Shown one piece after another: positions 46,774-57,050 of a DNA stretch of 64,000 nucleotides. The stretch is taken from positions 62,001-126,000 of the forward strand of contig POSG01000005.1 in the NCBI GenBank assembly GCA_003314535.1, written 5' to 3'. Numbering within the stretch: position 1 is the stretch's first letter; the number at the start of each line of letters is the position of its first letter. The translations under genes and the position numbers were made by a program. This DNA is from Geobacter sp. GTDB taxonomy: Bacteria > Desulfobacterota > Desulfuromonadia > Geobacterales > Geobacteraceae. The notes under the pieces were generated by a model. The model was not told the DNA's origin. It ran no database searches and saw nothing but the letters and a program-made list of their open reading frames with translations.

Positions 46774-48156
46774 CTACTTCGCCACAGACCCCTTTCCGTT
46801 CTTCACTTTCCTCATCGCCGCGAGATAGTTGGCAGTAAAGATGTAATCGTCTATGTAATCCCTTTTGCCGTCCCTGTTCAGGTCGTACATGGGAGCATTT
46901 GCAGTTCCGCGCTGCCTGAGGAAAACGGCGAAATCCTTTTCCGTAGCCTTCAGACCGGCCGAACCTCCCGCCGTTTCAAGCGGCTGGGCGACAGTTATGG
47001 GATATTTCGTGGCCACACTGTCGACAAGCGCGGTAAGGGTCGCCTGATTCACCCCCTTGTCCGGCCTTACTTCGACGACCCATGAATTTCCAGCCCCCCT
47101 TTTGATGGAAACGAGCCTCGCGCCTGCAAAAGCGAAATTGGGCGCGGCGTTGCCGCTGCCGAATCGGCTGAGGATCAGTCTCACTGTCGAGCTTCCATCG
47201 GACAAGACTACGGATGGTTCCTGCCTCCATCCAGTGTTTGCGGGCTGGTCAAACAGGGCTGTGTATGCCCCTATAGTCCTGCTTCCGCCATAACTGCGGA
47301 ATCTTTCGAGCACACTGGTCACGGCGGGCAAAAATCTTGCCGCTCCCGGGGCGCCAACGGATTGCGAAGAAGCAGCCGGCATTCCCTGGGCAGGCCCTTC
47401 CCCCGGCGGCATGGCCGGCATCCCCTGGGGCATTCCCTGGGCTGCCGCGCCGGCCATCATCTCAGGCATGGGCGAAGGGGCGGGTTTCCCTTCCCGGCCG
47501 CTGGCGCCCGAAGGTTTTTCAACTTCCGGCAACGCGACTGTCTGCCCCATTACCGTTCCCGAGGATGCCGAAGTGACTTGCGCTGACTGGCCGGAGACTG
47601 TTTCCCCACCGGTTGCAGCCGCGGAAGATTCCGATGATGCCGCTGCACTGGAAGAAGGCGACGCGGCTTCGGTTGAAGCCGAACTTCCCGAAGACGTGCC
47701 GGCATCCGTCTGGCCTGAATCGGCAGGATTTATTATCTGGACCTGGGAGTTCAGGCGGGCGCCGTTCTTGTCGATGAGGTTAGCCGCCATGGATTGTATC
47801 CTGCCGGGAGAGCTGCCGGTAAGTCGGAAGGTGATAGTGGCTATTACCCCTGATCCGGATATGGGCCTGGTTGTTATGACCGCCATACGGATTCTGCCGG
47901 CAATGGATGTATTCGAATCCATCAATGCTCCCGTCACCAGGCTTCCCCTGGCAATCGTGGGGCCGGCCAGGCTGGCGCTGTCATATGATATCTGCAAGTC
48001 TATTCCCGCAACCGAGGAGAAATCCGAACCTCTTAGCTCGTAGACACCGCTTCCTGTGGTGGCGATTGTAACCGTAGCCGCCCGGCATGCCATGGCAAAT
48101 GCCGTAACCAGCAATAAAGCCGACAGGCATGATATGACCGTAATTTTCTTCTGCAT
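46774..48156 (-). CDS. secreted protein with cohesin-like and dockerin-like domains
   Basis: The 460-residue protein has a signal peptide (about 1-27, ending ACRAA) and then a type I cohesin-like beta domain (about 28-145: YELRGSDFSSVAGIDLQISYDSASL, ISGSGVIATITFRLTGSSPG). A long low-complexity Ser/Ala/Gly and Pro/Met-rich linker follows (about 150-280). Next is a globular part (about 285-400) and a single dockerin-like calcium loop near the C-terminus, MYDLNRDGKRDYIDDYIFTANYLA. The two domain types suggest self-assembly at the cell surface. There are no cellulases nearby. It follows rubrerythrin after 36 nt with GGAGGAG. Confidence 0.75.
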   Translation of the reverse strand: MQKKITVISCLSALLLVTAFAMACRAATVTIATTGSGVYELRGSDFSSVAGIDLQISYDSASLAGPTIARGSLVTGALMDSNTSIAGRIRMAVITTRPISGSGVIATITFRLTGSSPGRIQSMAANLIDKNGARLNSQVQIINPADSGQTDAGTSSGSSASTEAASPSSSAAASSESSAAATGGETVSGQSAQVTSASSGTVMGQTVALPEVEKPSGASGREGKPAPSPMPEMMAGAAAQGMPQGMPAMPPGEGPAQGMPAASSQSVGAPGAARFLPAVTSVLERFRSYGGSRTIGAYTALFDQPANTGWRQEPSVVLSDGSSTVRLILSRFGSGNAAPNFAFAGARLVSIKRGAGNSWVVEVRPDKGVNQATLTALVDSVATKYPITVAQPLETAGGSAGLKATEKDFAVFLRQRGTANAPMYDLNRDGKRDYIDDYIFTANYLAAMRKVKNGKGSVAK

Positions 48157-48192
48157 TGGCTCCTCCTGGTAAGCTTTCGTTGCCGGGTCCCG

Positions 48193-48690
48193 TCAGGAAA
48201 CCTGAAAGAAAGCCCTGCTCCCTGCTCCGCAGACCACGCATTTTTCCGGCGCAGTCTTTTCCACAGTGTGTCCGCAGACGGAACAGACAAAATAGTCGAA
48301 AGTTTCCCCTTCCTTGCCCAATGAATCGAGCATCTTCTGGTAGAGGCCCGCGTGAACCTTCTCAACCTCGTTGGCAAAGGTAAAGGTCCGGACGGCCTTT
48401 GCGTCTTTTTCCTGCTCGGCTTCTGCGATCATTGCCGGGTACATGATTTCGAATTCATGCGTTTCACCGGCCACCGCCGACTTGAGGTTTTCCTGCGTCG
48501 ACCCGATGCCTCCCATAACCTTGAGGTGACTGTGGGCATGTACCGTCTCCGCTTCAGCCGCGGCGCGGAACAGCTTTGCAGCCTGCCGGAAGCCTTCAGC
48601 GTCAGCCTGTTTCGCAAAGGCGAGATATTTCCTGTTGGCCTGGGACTCTCCGGCAAATGCCTCCTGCAGATTTTCCATGGTTTTGGACAT
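48193..48690 (-). CDS. rbr: rubrerythrin
   Basis: Rubrerythrin reduces hydrogen peroxide in anaerobes. The 165-residue protein has the diiron ligands in a four-helix bundle (FAGESQANRKYLAFA, AEAETVHAHSH, AVAGETHEFEIMYP, ANEVEKVHAGLY). A C-terminal rubredoxin-like iron site follows (YFVCSVCGHTVEK and CVVCGAG). Length and the four-cysteine tail are typical of the shorter rubrerythrins. It lies between a CDF metal exporter and the cohesin-domain gene on the same strand. Paired with cydAB it indicates oxidative-stress defence in an anaerobe. Confidence 0.95.
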   Translation of the reverse strand: MSKTMENLQEAFAGESQANRKYLAFAKQADAEGFRQAAKLFRAAAEAETVHAHSHLKVMGGIGSTQENLKSAVAGETHEFEIMYPAMIAEAEQEKDAKAVRTFTFANEVEKVHAGLYQKMLDSLGKEGETFDYFVCSVCGHTVEKTAPEKCVVCGAGSRAFFQVS

Positions 48691-48722
48691 GTCATCCTCC
48701 TGTTCGTTGAATTTTCGGAGCT

Positions 48723-49622
48723 CTAGAGCCTCGTCAGATCGGTGTGCTTTTCATCGTGCGGGTTAATGTGAATCATGACCTCGCCCACGTTGGGAAACAT
48801 CCTGAATATGCCTTTTTTCACCTGGGTAGAAATATGGTGCGACTGCCTGACGGTCATGTCCGGGTCCATGTCCAGCTTCAGGTCCACGATCAGGAATTGT
48901 CCCGTCCTGCGCGCCCTGATATCATGAACGTGCTCCACCCCCTCGTATTGTTCGGCAAGGGCACGGATCTCACCGATCAGCTTCTCAGGCGGCCTCCCGT
49001 CCATCAGGTCGTGGGCGGCGCCTTGAAAGGTCTGATAAGCGATGACGAAGATGAAGATCGCGGTAAGTGCCGCCGCAAGCGGATCCATGATGCCGATCCC
49101 GAAATATGCTCCGACAACCCCAGCCAGCGTGGCTACGGAAGTAAGGGCATCCTTCCGGTGATCCTTGGCTATGGCAAGCACCGCAGGGCTCTCCAACCGG
49201 GCCCCGACACGCTGTGAGAAGCGGTAAAGACACTCCTTGACCACGATGGTGAGCACTGCCGCAATGACTGCAATCAGTTCCGGCCTGGGAAGATTCCCCG
49301 ACTTGATGGTGAACATCGCCTGAGCCAGGATTCCGAACCCTGACAGGAGAATGATAAGCGAAACAACTATGGCGGAAATGCTTTCCGCTCGACCATGCCC
49401 GTAGGGATGGGTTCCGTCCAGGGGCCGCCGCCCGATGCGCAGCGCTATCATGGTCGAGGAAATGGCAATGAAATCGCTGGCGCTCTCCACGCCGTCCGCG
49501 AAAACGGCTTCCGACCCGCCGAAATATCCGCACGACAACTTGATCAGCATTAGGGCCGCGTTGATCCAGAAGCCTGCCCTGATCACCCTCTCGGCGCTTG
49601 TGAATCTGTCCTGTCTCTGCAA
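48723..49622 (-). CDS. cation diffusion facilitator family metal exporter
   Basis: The 299-residue protein has six predicted helices. The site-A motifs are in GGSEAVFADGVESASDFIAI (helix 2, with D-x3-D-type spacing) and MDPLAAALTAIFIF (helix 5), together with the conserved HPYGHGRAESIS loop. The C-terminal cytoplasmic domain (about 205-290, VEHVHDIRARRTGQFLIVDLKLDMDPDMTV) is the ferredoxin-like ZT_dimer fold. Substrate is a divalent metal (Zn, Fe, Mn or Co); motifs do not decide which. Start is TTG at 49622, with a good extended -10 promoter nearby. Confidence 0.9.
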   Translation of the reverse strand: MQRQDRFTSAERVIRAGFWINAALMLIKLSCGYFGGSEAVFADGVESASDFIAISSTMIALRIGRRPLDGTHPYGHGRAESISAIVVSLIILLSGFGILAQAMFTIKSGNLPRPELIAVIAAVLTIVVKECLYRFSQRVGARLESPAVLAIAKDHRKDALTSVATLAGVVGAYFGIGIMDPLAAALTAIFIFVIAYQTFQGAAHDLMDGRPPEKLIGEIRALAEQYEGVEHVHDIRARRTGQFLIVDLKLDMDPDMTVRQSHHISTQVKKGIFRMFPNVGEVMIHINPHDEKHTDLTRL

Positions 49623-49654
49623 GGCAATACCCCGATGTCGTTGATCAAAAATCC

Positions 49655-49660
49655 ATTATA
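49655..49660 (-). promoter_or_regulatory. extended -10 promoter of the CDF-rubrerythrin-cohesin unit
   Basis: The minus strand reads TGGTATAAT, a perfect extended -10 (hexamer at 49655-49660), about 33 nt before the TTG start of the CDF gene. The -35 is poor, as expected for extended -10 promoters. It lies in the 95 nt gap after recJ. Confidence 0.65.
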
Positions 49661-49717
49661 CCAGCATTCAAGCCGTCAGCGGAACCCGCCCGAGGTTTTC
49701 CCCGGGAAACATTCTTC

Positions 49718-51436
49718 TCACCCTGCCGGACGCAGGTCCTTGAGTGTCAGACGGAGCGACCGTTTTCCGTTCCACTGGTTGCAGTCCATGGTAAAGGCGA
49801 TGTCGATCCGGTCCGCTTGAGGGATCCTGTCGGCCAGGCCGAAGCCCATGGCTTCAAATACCGTCCCTCCGGAAGAAAGGCGCATGCGCACATGCCGCTC
49901 CTTCACTATTGACGCCTGCAGCATTTTCAGACCCCGCATGACAAAGAGCGGGCGTGGATTCCCCATTCCGAAAGGCCCCAGGGATTCCAGAAGCTCAACC
50001 GTGTCCAGGGTCGCATCGCCAGGCGCAAGCTCGGCATCGATCCTGATTTCCGGCACAAGGTCCTCCGGCGAAATGAGCCCGGCCGCGATCGCGTCAAAGC
50101 GGTCGGCGAACTCATCCAGGAGGGATTCGTCAATGGTCAGGCCGGCCGCATGCCTATGCCCTCCGAATCCCGTCAACTGCCCGGCGCAAGCCTTGAGAGC
50201 CTCGTGGAGATGAAATCCGGGGATGCTGCGGCCGGATCCCTTTCCATTCCCTTCCCGCAGCGATATGAGAATTGTCGGGCGATGATACAGCTCCACCATG
50301 CGCGAGGCCACGATCCCTATCACCCCTGCGTGCCAGGAATCGGAAGCCAGCACGATGCTGCTTCTATCCGCCATAACCGGATCATTCTCCACCATCCTGA
50401 CCGCATCGCGCAGAATCTCCTGCTCCAGGGCCTGGCGCTCCCCGTTGCTGGCATCCAGCACGCCGGCCAGGGATGCCGCCTTCCGTTCGTCACGGGTCAG
50501 CAGCAGTTCCGCCCCAAGGGACGCGTCATCCAGCCTTCCAGCCGCGTTGAGCCGGGGCGCAAGCCTGAATCCCACTGCTCCGCAATCCACGGCATCATTT
50601 ATGCCCGAAACCTTCTTGAGTTCTCTGATGCCGATCCTTGAACCTGCGGACAGTTCGCGCAGCCCGTAGCTGACAAGGATTCGATTCTCGTCCACGAGCG
50701 GCACTATGTCGGCAATTGTCCCAAGGGCGACCAGGTCCAGGCACTCCCTGAGGTTGGGCTCGGGGGCGGCCAGGAAAAAGCCGTCTTCCCTCAATCTCAT
50801 CCTGAGGGCGACCAGAAGATTGAATACGACGCCTACGCCCGCAAGGACCTTGCAGGGAAAGCCATCGCCCATCCTCAGGGGATTGATGACCGCCAGGGCA
50901 TTGGGGACAGAACTAGAAGGGGTGTGGTGATCGGTGATTATCAGGTCAATGCCGAGACCGGCGCAAAAATCGGCTTCCCCGAAAGAAGTGATCCCGCAGT
51001 CAGCAGTCACGATCACCCTGGCGCCCCGGTCGGCGGCAGAACGGATCCCGTCGACCGACAGGCCATATCCTTCCTCGATGCGGTGCGGGATGTGGTAAAA
51101 GCAGTCCGCCCCCAATTTTAGCAGGAAACCAGCCAGGATAGCCACGGATGTCAGCCCGTCCGCATCGTAATCGCCATAGATGCAGATTGTCTCCCGTTTG
51201 GTCACGGCAGACACAAGGCGCTGCACTGCAGTCTCCATGTCAAGCAGGAGGAAGGGATCGTGGAGGTCCGAAAGATTTGGGTCCAGAAACCGGCGCGCGC
51301 CTTCGGCGTCACATATGCCCCGGTTTACAAGCAGCCCGGCCAGAAGCGGAGAGATCGAGCAGCTTTCCGCCAGTTCGGCGACAAGGGCTTCTTCAGGCTC
51401 CGCAAGTGTCCAGCGACGTTCTTTCACCTGCAGCAC
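49718..51436 (-). CDS. recJ: single-stranded-DNA-specific exonuclease RecJ
   Basis: RecJ degrades 5' ends of single-stranded DNA in RecF-pathway and mismatch repair. The 572-residue protein has the DHH-family motifs ICIYGDYDADGLTSVAIL, IVTADCGITS, LIITDHHTPSS, and the DHHA1 part with SWHAGVIGIVASRMVELYHRPTI and FGGHRHAAGLTI. A C-terminal OB domain follows. Start is GTG at 51436: AAGGAGGGG is directly upstream and homologues begin here, while upstream codons lie inside the secF terminator. Confidence 0.95.
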   Translation of the reverse strand: MLQVKERRWTLAEPEEALVAELAESCSISPLLAGLLVNRGICDAEGARRFLDPNLSDLHDPFLLLDMETAVQRLVSAVTKRETICIYGDYDADGLTSVAILAGFLLKLGADCFYHIPHRIEEGYGLSVDGIRSAADRGARVIVTADCGITSFGEADFCAGLGIDLIITDHHTPSSSVPNALAVINPLRMGDGFPCKVLAGVGVVFNLLVALRMRLREDGFFLAAPEPNLRECLDLVALGTIADIVPLVDENRILVSYGLRELSAGSRIGIRELKKVSGINDAVDCGAVGFRLAPRLNAAGRLDDASLGAELLLTRDERKAASLAGVLDASNGERQALEQEILRDAVRMVENDPVMADRSSIVLASDSWHAGVIGIVASRMVELYHRPTILISLREGNGKGSGRSIPGFHLHEALKACAGQLTGFGGHRHAAGLTIDESLLDEFADRFDAIAAGLISPEDLVPEIRIDAELAPGDATLDTVELLESLGPFGMGNPRPLFVMRGLKMLQASIVKERHVRMRLSSGGTVFEAMGFGLADRIPQADRIDIAFTMDCNQWNGKRSLRLTLKDLRPAG

Positions 51437-51452
51437 CAATCCCCTCCTTCCT

Positions 51453-51480
51453 AAAAAAAAGCCCCCGTTGCCGGGGGCTT
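51453..51480 (-). terminator. intrinsic terminator of the yajC-secD-secF unit
   Basis: On the minus strand AAGCCCCCG-gcaa-CGGGGGCTT is followed by a run of eight T residues (51453-51460 as A on the plus strand). It lies 23 nt past the secF stop and touches the recJ ribosome site. It is the best intrinsic terminator in the window. Confidence 0.9.
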
Positions 51481-51502
51481 CCCAGTATCGGTGCAATACA
51501 CC

Positions 51503-52408
51503 TTATGCCTTGGCAGGCTTCGCGCGGTTTTCCAGGACTGCGACAATCGGACTGGCCACGAAAATCGACGAATAGGTCCCCACGACCACACCAACGGCAA
51601 GGGCAAACGAGAAATCGTGGATCACTTCGCCTCCGAACAGGAACAGGGAAATGGAGGCGAGAAAAGTGGTCAGGGAAGTAACGATCGTTCGCGACAGCAC
51701 CTCGTTGATGCTGAGGTTGAAAATGGTGTGCATGGAATCTTTCAGGCTCTTGCGCAGGTTTTCCCTGATCCTGTCGAACACCACGACCGTATCGGTCAGA
51801 GAATAGCCGGCAACCGTAAGAACAGCTGTAATCAGGAGCAGGTTCACCTCCTTGTCGAGGAGGAAGAAAACCGCGAAAATCGCCAGCACGTCATGGACCG
51901 TTGCCACGACTGCGCCTATGCCGAATTTGAAGTCAAACCGCCATGCGATGTAAAGGATTATTCCCAGGATGGAAATGGCAACCGCGATCAGCGTGTCGTT
52001 TCTGAGCTTTTCGCCTATTGACGGGCCAATCTCGCTGGAGCTGTCCACCGTGAAGGGATTGGCCGCAAACTCACGTTTGAAGATCTCCTGGACGGTATCG
52101 GATACCTTTCCCATCGCCACGTTGGCTTTTCCGACCTTTATGAGCAACTGGTTGCCCCCCTTGATCTCCTGGAGGCTCACTTCAAGGCCGTTCTTCGTCA
52201 GGGCGTGCCGTGCCTGGTCCATGTGGATTGGGTTCTTGAAACGCAGCTGAAGCACTGTCCCGCCGGTAAAGTCGGTCCCCATGTTGGCCGCTCCGCGGGA
52301 GATCTGGATAATGCCGATTATGCCGATAATGCCGATGACTGCCGATATGATGAAGGAAATTTTCTTCATCCCTATGAAATCTATTTTGGTTTTGCCGATG
52401 AGTTCCAT
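51503..52408 (-). CDS. secF: protein translocase subunit SecF
   Basis: SecF works with SecD to drive late steps of Sec export using the proton gradient. The 301-residue protein has an N-terminal helix (MELIGKTKIDFIGMKKISFIISAVIGIIGIIGII) and a periplasmic P1-type domain (about 40-130, GTDFTGGTVLQLRF). Five further helices contain AVLTVAGYSLTDTVVVFDRIREN and ALAVGVVVGTYSSIFVASPI. ATG at 52408 with GGGGGAA is the start. It follows secD by 19 nt. Confidence 0.96.
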   Translation of the reverse strand: MELIGKTKIDFIGMKKISFIISAVIGIIGIIGIIQISRGAANMGTDFTGGTVLQLRFKNPIHMDQARHALTKNGLEVSLQEIKGGNQLLIKVGKANVAMGKVSDTVQEIFKREFAANPFTVDSSSEIGPSIGEKLRNDTLIAVAISILGIILYIAWRFDFKFGIGAVVATVHDVLAIFAVFFLLDKEVNLLLITAVLTVAGYSLTDTVVVFDRIRENLRKSLKDSMHTIFNLSINEVLSRTIVTSLTTFLASISLFLFGGEVIHDFSFALAVGVVVGTYSSIFVASPIVAVLENRAKPAKA

Positions 52409-52427
52409 GAATTCCCCCGTTTCCAGA

Positions 52428-54032
52428 CTATATGCTGATCTTGGTCGCCCGGCCGCGGCCGAGGAAGTAGTCGAACACAACCTTGGTTCCCACCAGGGAT
52501 GTGAACAGGTTTATGATCACCCCGAGGCTTAAGGAGACGGCAAAACCCTTGACCGGACCAGTGCCGAACTGGAACAGAACGGCAGCGGTAATCAACGTGG
52601 TGACATGAGAGTCCATGACAGTCAGGAAAGCCTTGTCGTAACCGGAATCAAGGGCTGCCTTGGGGGTTTTGCCCAAGCGCAACTCTTCCCTGATCCGCTC
52701 GAAAATCAGCACGTTCGAATCGACCGACATACCGATCAGCAGGACGATCGCCGCAATACCCGGCAGGGTGAGCGCCGCTCCGAATGCCGACAACGCACCC
52801 ATGAGGTAAACCACGTTCAGAACCATGCCGAGGTTGGCGACCATTCCTGACAGCTTGTAGTAAACCGCCATGAAGCCCACGACCAGCAGGACACCGACCA
52901 GGCCGGCTATGAGCCCCTTGTTTATGGAATCCTGCCCCAGGGAAGGCCCGACGGTGATGTTCTGGATTATCTTGACCGGCGCGGGAAGAGCGCCGGCCCT
53001 GAGGACTATGGCCAGATCGCTGGCTTCCTTCTCGGTGAAGGACCCGCTGATCTGGGCCTTGCCGCCCGATATCCTTTCCCTGATGACCGGTGCGGAATAT
53101 ATGTTGTTGTCGAGAACGATGGCGAACCGTTTGCCCACGTTTGCCGCGGTCACCTGGTCAAAGAGCCGGGCGCCCACGGGATTGAACTCGATGCCCACAT
53201 ACGGCCGGTTGTATTGTGACTCGATCTGCACCTGGGCATCGGTCAGCAGATCTCCGGTGATAAGGGTTTTTTTCTTCAGGACATACTGCACTTCGTTCAC
53301 CGCGCCGGTTTCAGGATCGACCCTCTTCTCGATCAGGATCTCGTCCCCTTCCGGAATGGAGCCAGGGGTCGCGGTTTCCTGGTTGATGCTTTCGTCAACC
53401 AGCTTGAACTCCAGGCGGGCAGTCCTCCCTATCAGTTCGATGGCGCGTTTGGGATCGCTTATCCCCGGCAGCTGTACAACGATATTCTGCTGGCCTTCCC
53501 GTTGTATCGTCGGCTCGGAAACGCCGAACTGGTCGATCCTGTTGCGTATGGTTTCAAGCGCCTGCTGTACCGCCTTGTCCTTGATGCTCTCTATTTCCTT
53601 CTCGCCCATGCGCAGCTGCAGGTTGAGGAACCCCCCTTCGTCAAAGGGCGCCTGAACCTGGAAGCGTGGGTACTTTTCCTTGAGCAGCTTCTGCACCTCG
53701 TCGGCAGTGCCCTTGTCGAAGAGGACCACGGCCACCCTGTCGCCGCCGAGGCGCGATACCTTCTTGTAGCGGAGATTCTTGCTGTTCAGAGTGTCTTCAA
53801 GATCGGTGGAAATGAGGTCCAGCTGGCCCTCCACGGCTTTCTGGGTCTCCACCTCCATCACCAGATGGATCCCTCCCTGAAGGTCCAGGCCAAGGTGGAT
53901 CTTCTCAGTTGGCAGAAACGCCCCTTTCCACCAGGACGGAAGGCTCGGGGCAAGTGTCGGCGTGAGGTACAGAAGGGAGGTGAGCAGAAACAGAAAAATC
54001 AGACTGATGCGCCAGGTAAGTCCCTTGGGCAT
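52428..54032 (-). CDS. secD: protein translocase subunit SecD
   Basis: The 534-residue protein has helix 1 (about 7-30), LGLDLQGGIHLVMEV, and a large periplasmic region (about 50-355, with GVSEPTIQREGQQNIVVQLPG and KAQISGSFTEKEASDLAIVLRAGALPAPV). The five C-terminal helices contain LLIGMSVDSNVLIFERIREELR and ALDSGYDKAFLTVMDSHVTTLITA. It partners SecF immediately downstream and YajC upstream. ATG at 54032 follows GAAAGGAGCG. Confidence 0.97.
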   Translation of the reverse strand: MPKGLTWRISLIFLFLLTSLLYLTPTLAPSLPSWWKGAFLPTEKIHLGLDLQGGIHLVMEVETQKAVEGQLDLISTDLEDTLNSKNLRYKKVSRLGGDRVAVVLFDKGTADEVQKLLKEKYPRFQVQAPFDEGGFLNLQLRMGEKEIESIKDKAVQQALETIRNRIDQFGVSEPTIQREGQQNIVVQLPGISDPKRAIELIGRTARLEFKLVDESINQETATPGSIPEGDEILIEKRVDPETGAVNEVQYVLKKKTLITGDLLTDAQVQIESQYNRPYVGIEFNPVGARLFDQVTAANVGKRFAIVLDNNIYSAPVIRERISGGKAQISGSFTEKEASDLAIVLRAGALPAPVKIIQNITVGPSLGQDSINKGLIAGLVGVLLVVGFMAVYYKLSGMVANLGMVLNVVYLMGALSAFGAALTLPGIAAIVLLIGMSVDSNVLIFERIREELRLGKTPKAALDSGYDKAFLTVMDSHVTTLITAAVLFQFGTGPVKGFAVSLSLGVIINLFTSLVGTKVVFDYFLGRGRATKISI

Positions 54033-54051
54033 GACGGACGCTCCTTTCGGT

Positions 54052-54102
54052 AAAAAAAATCACGGCACTCTAAGTGCAAGACGGCCCGCTCAAACGGGCC
54101 GT
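54052..54102 (-). terminator. two hairpins plus T-run between yajC and secD (partial terminator or attenuator)
   Basis: On the minus strand a hairpin ACGGCCCG/CGGGCCGT (54081-54102) is followed by GCACT/AGTGC (54065-54077). After 5 nt comes a run of eight T residues (A at 54052-54059). It lies in the 81 nt between yajC and secD. It could lower secDF expression relative to yajC. Confidence 0.55.
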
Positions 54103-54113
54103 CTCCGGCCGGA

Positions 54114-54389
54114 TTACTGTTTTTTTGCGATTGTGGCAATAAATCCCTTGTTGATGCGTATGTTGACACCTGTGGCAACCTCGATGGTAACGATCCCTTC
54201 GTCGAGAGCGGTCACCTTGCCGTGGATGCCGCCGGCGGTAACGATCTGGTCGCCTTTCTGCAACGATTCGAGGAGCTGCTTGTGCTCCTTTGCCTTCTTC
54301 TGCTGCGGGCGGATAAGAAGGAAATAGAAAATCCCGAACATCACCACCATGAGTATAATGCCGTTCCAACCACCTTGTGCCGGAGCCAT
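54114..54389 (-). CDS. yajC: preprotein translocase accessory subunit YajC
   Basis: The 91-residue protein has one membrane helix (about 12-30, IILMVVMFGIFYFLLIRPQQKKAKEH), with the conserved FYFLLIRPQQKK, followed by a small cytoplasmic domain (GDQIVTAGGIHGKVTALDEGIVTIEVA). YajC associates with SecDF and with RND pumps. ATG at 54389 with GGAGGTT. It lies between tgt and secD, the usual order tgt-yajC-secD-secF. Confidence 0.96.
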   Translation of the reverse strand: MAPAQGGWNGIILMVVMFGIFYFLLIRPQQKKAKEHKQLLESLQKGDQIVTAGGIHGKVTALDEGIVTIEVATGVNIRINKGFIATIAKKQ

Positions 54390-54467
54390 TTGTCGAACCT
54401 CCAAAGTTAAATTTTGTGAACTGACGAATCGATCGATTCAGTATCTGCCGTTACCCGAAAAGCAAGC

Positions 54468-56015
<1,548 letters not shown>

Positions 56016-57047
56016 CTACCCTATAAACATCGCATCGCCGTAACTGAAGAACCTGAAGCGCCTCCGGACGGCTTCGTTGTATGCCTCCAGGAGGAATTCC
56101 CGGCCTGCGAAGGCCGCTACCAGGAGCAGCAGGGTCGAACAGGGCAGATGAAAATTGGTGATCATTGCATCTACGACCTTGAAACGGTAGCCGGGATATA
56201 TGAAGATGTCGGCTTCCCCGTCGCCGGGACGGACGGCACCATCAATGCCGGCTGCATGCTCCAGCGCTCTGGTGGTGGTAGTGCCGAGGGCAATGACCCT
56301 GCCCCCCTTCTTCTTGCATCGTTCGACAGCAGACGCCGTATCAGGGGGAACTGAATAGAACTCCCTGTGCATACGATGCTCATGCACAGCCTCCACCCGA
56401 ACCGGGAGAAAAGTTCCCAGGCCGACATGAAGGGTGAGCGGTGCGATCTCAACTCCCCGTACCAGCAGCGCATCGAGAATTGCGCGGGTGAAATGGAGCC
56501 CGGCCGTCGGTGCGGCAACCGCTCCCCTTGCCCTGGCAAAAACGGTCTGGTACCGTTCCCTGTCCTTTGCCTCCTGGTTTCTGCGGATGTAAGGGGGCAG
56601 CGGCATTAATCCCTCTGCTTCCAGCCACTTCTCGAAACCTTCGGCAGGATCGAATGAAACCGTCCAGGTCTCTTCGTCGTCCCTTTGCACTACAGTTGCA
56701 GTCATGCCGGAGGGTAAGAGGATTAACGACCCGGGGCAGGGTTTCTTCGATGCCTTGATGAGGCATTTCCAGACCGCTCCGTCTCCCTGGAGCCTTCTCA
56801 CCAGGAAGACCTCCACGCGCCCCCCGCTTTCCTTCCGGCCCTGAAGCCTGGCAGGTATGACCATGGTATCGTTCAGTACCAGGAGATCTCCGGCGCGAAA
56901 CAGGTCCGCCACGTCGGAAAACACCGTTTCCCGGACAGTTCGCGACCCGCGGTCCAGCACCATGAGGCGGGATGCGTCCCTGCGAGTGGCAGGCTCCTGG
57001 GCGATCAGCTCGGGCGGCAGTTGATAATTGAAATCCCGGAAGCGCAT
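56016..57047 (-). CDS. queA: S-adenosylmethionine:tRNA ribosyltransferase-isomerase
   Basis: QueA transfers and rearranges the ribosyl group of SAM onto preQ1-tRNA, the step after Tgt. The 343-residue protein shows [48 protein letters not shown] with [44 protein letters not shown] and [15 protein letters not shown]. The ATG at 57047 is 3 nt after the SpoIID-protein stop. The TAG stop (56018-56016) is formed by the end of a repeat element, so the C-terminus (GDAMFIG) may be slightly altered by insertion. Confidence 0.97.
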   Translation of the reverse strand: MRFRDFNYQLPPELIAQEPATRRDASRLMVLDRGSRTVRETVFSDVADLFRAGDLLVLNDTMVIPARLQGRKESGGRVEVFLVRRLQGDGAVWKCLIKASKKPCPGSLILLPSGMTATVVQRDDEETWTVSFDPAEGFEKWLEAEGLMPLPPYIRRNQEAKDRERYQTVFARARGAVAAPTAGLHFTRAILDALLVRGVEIAPLTLHVGLGTFLPVRVEAVHEHRMHREFYSVPPDTASAVERCKKKGGRVIALGTTTTRALEHAAGIDGAVRPGDGEADIFIYPGYRFKVVDAMITNFHLPCSTLLLLVAAFAGREFLLEAYNEAVRRRFRFFSYGDAMFIG

Positions 57048-57050
57048 GGC

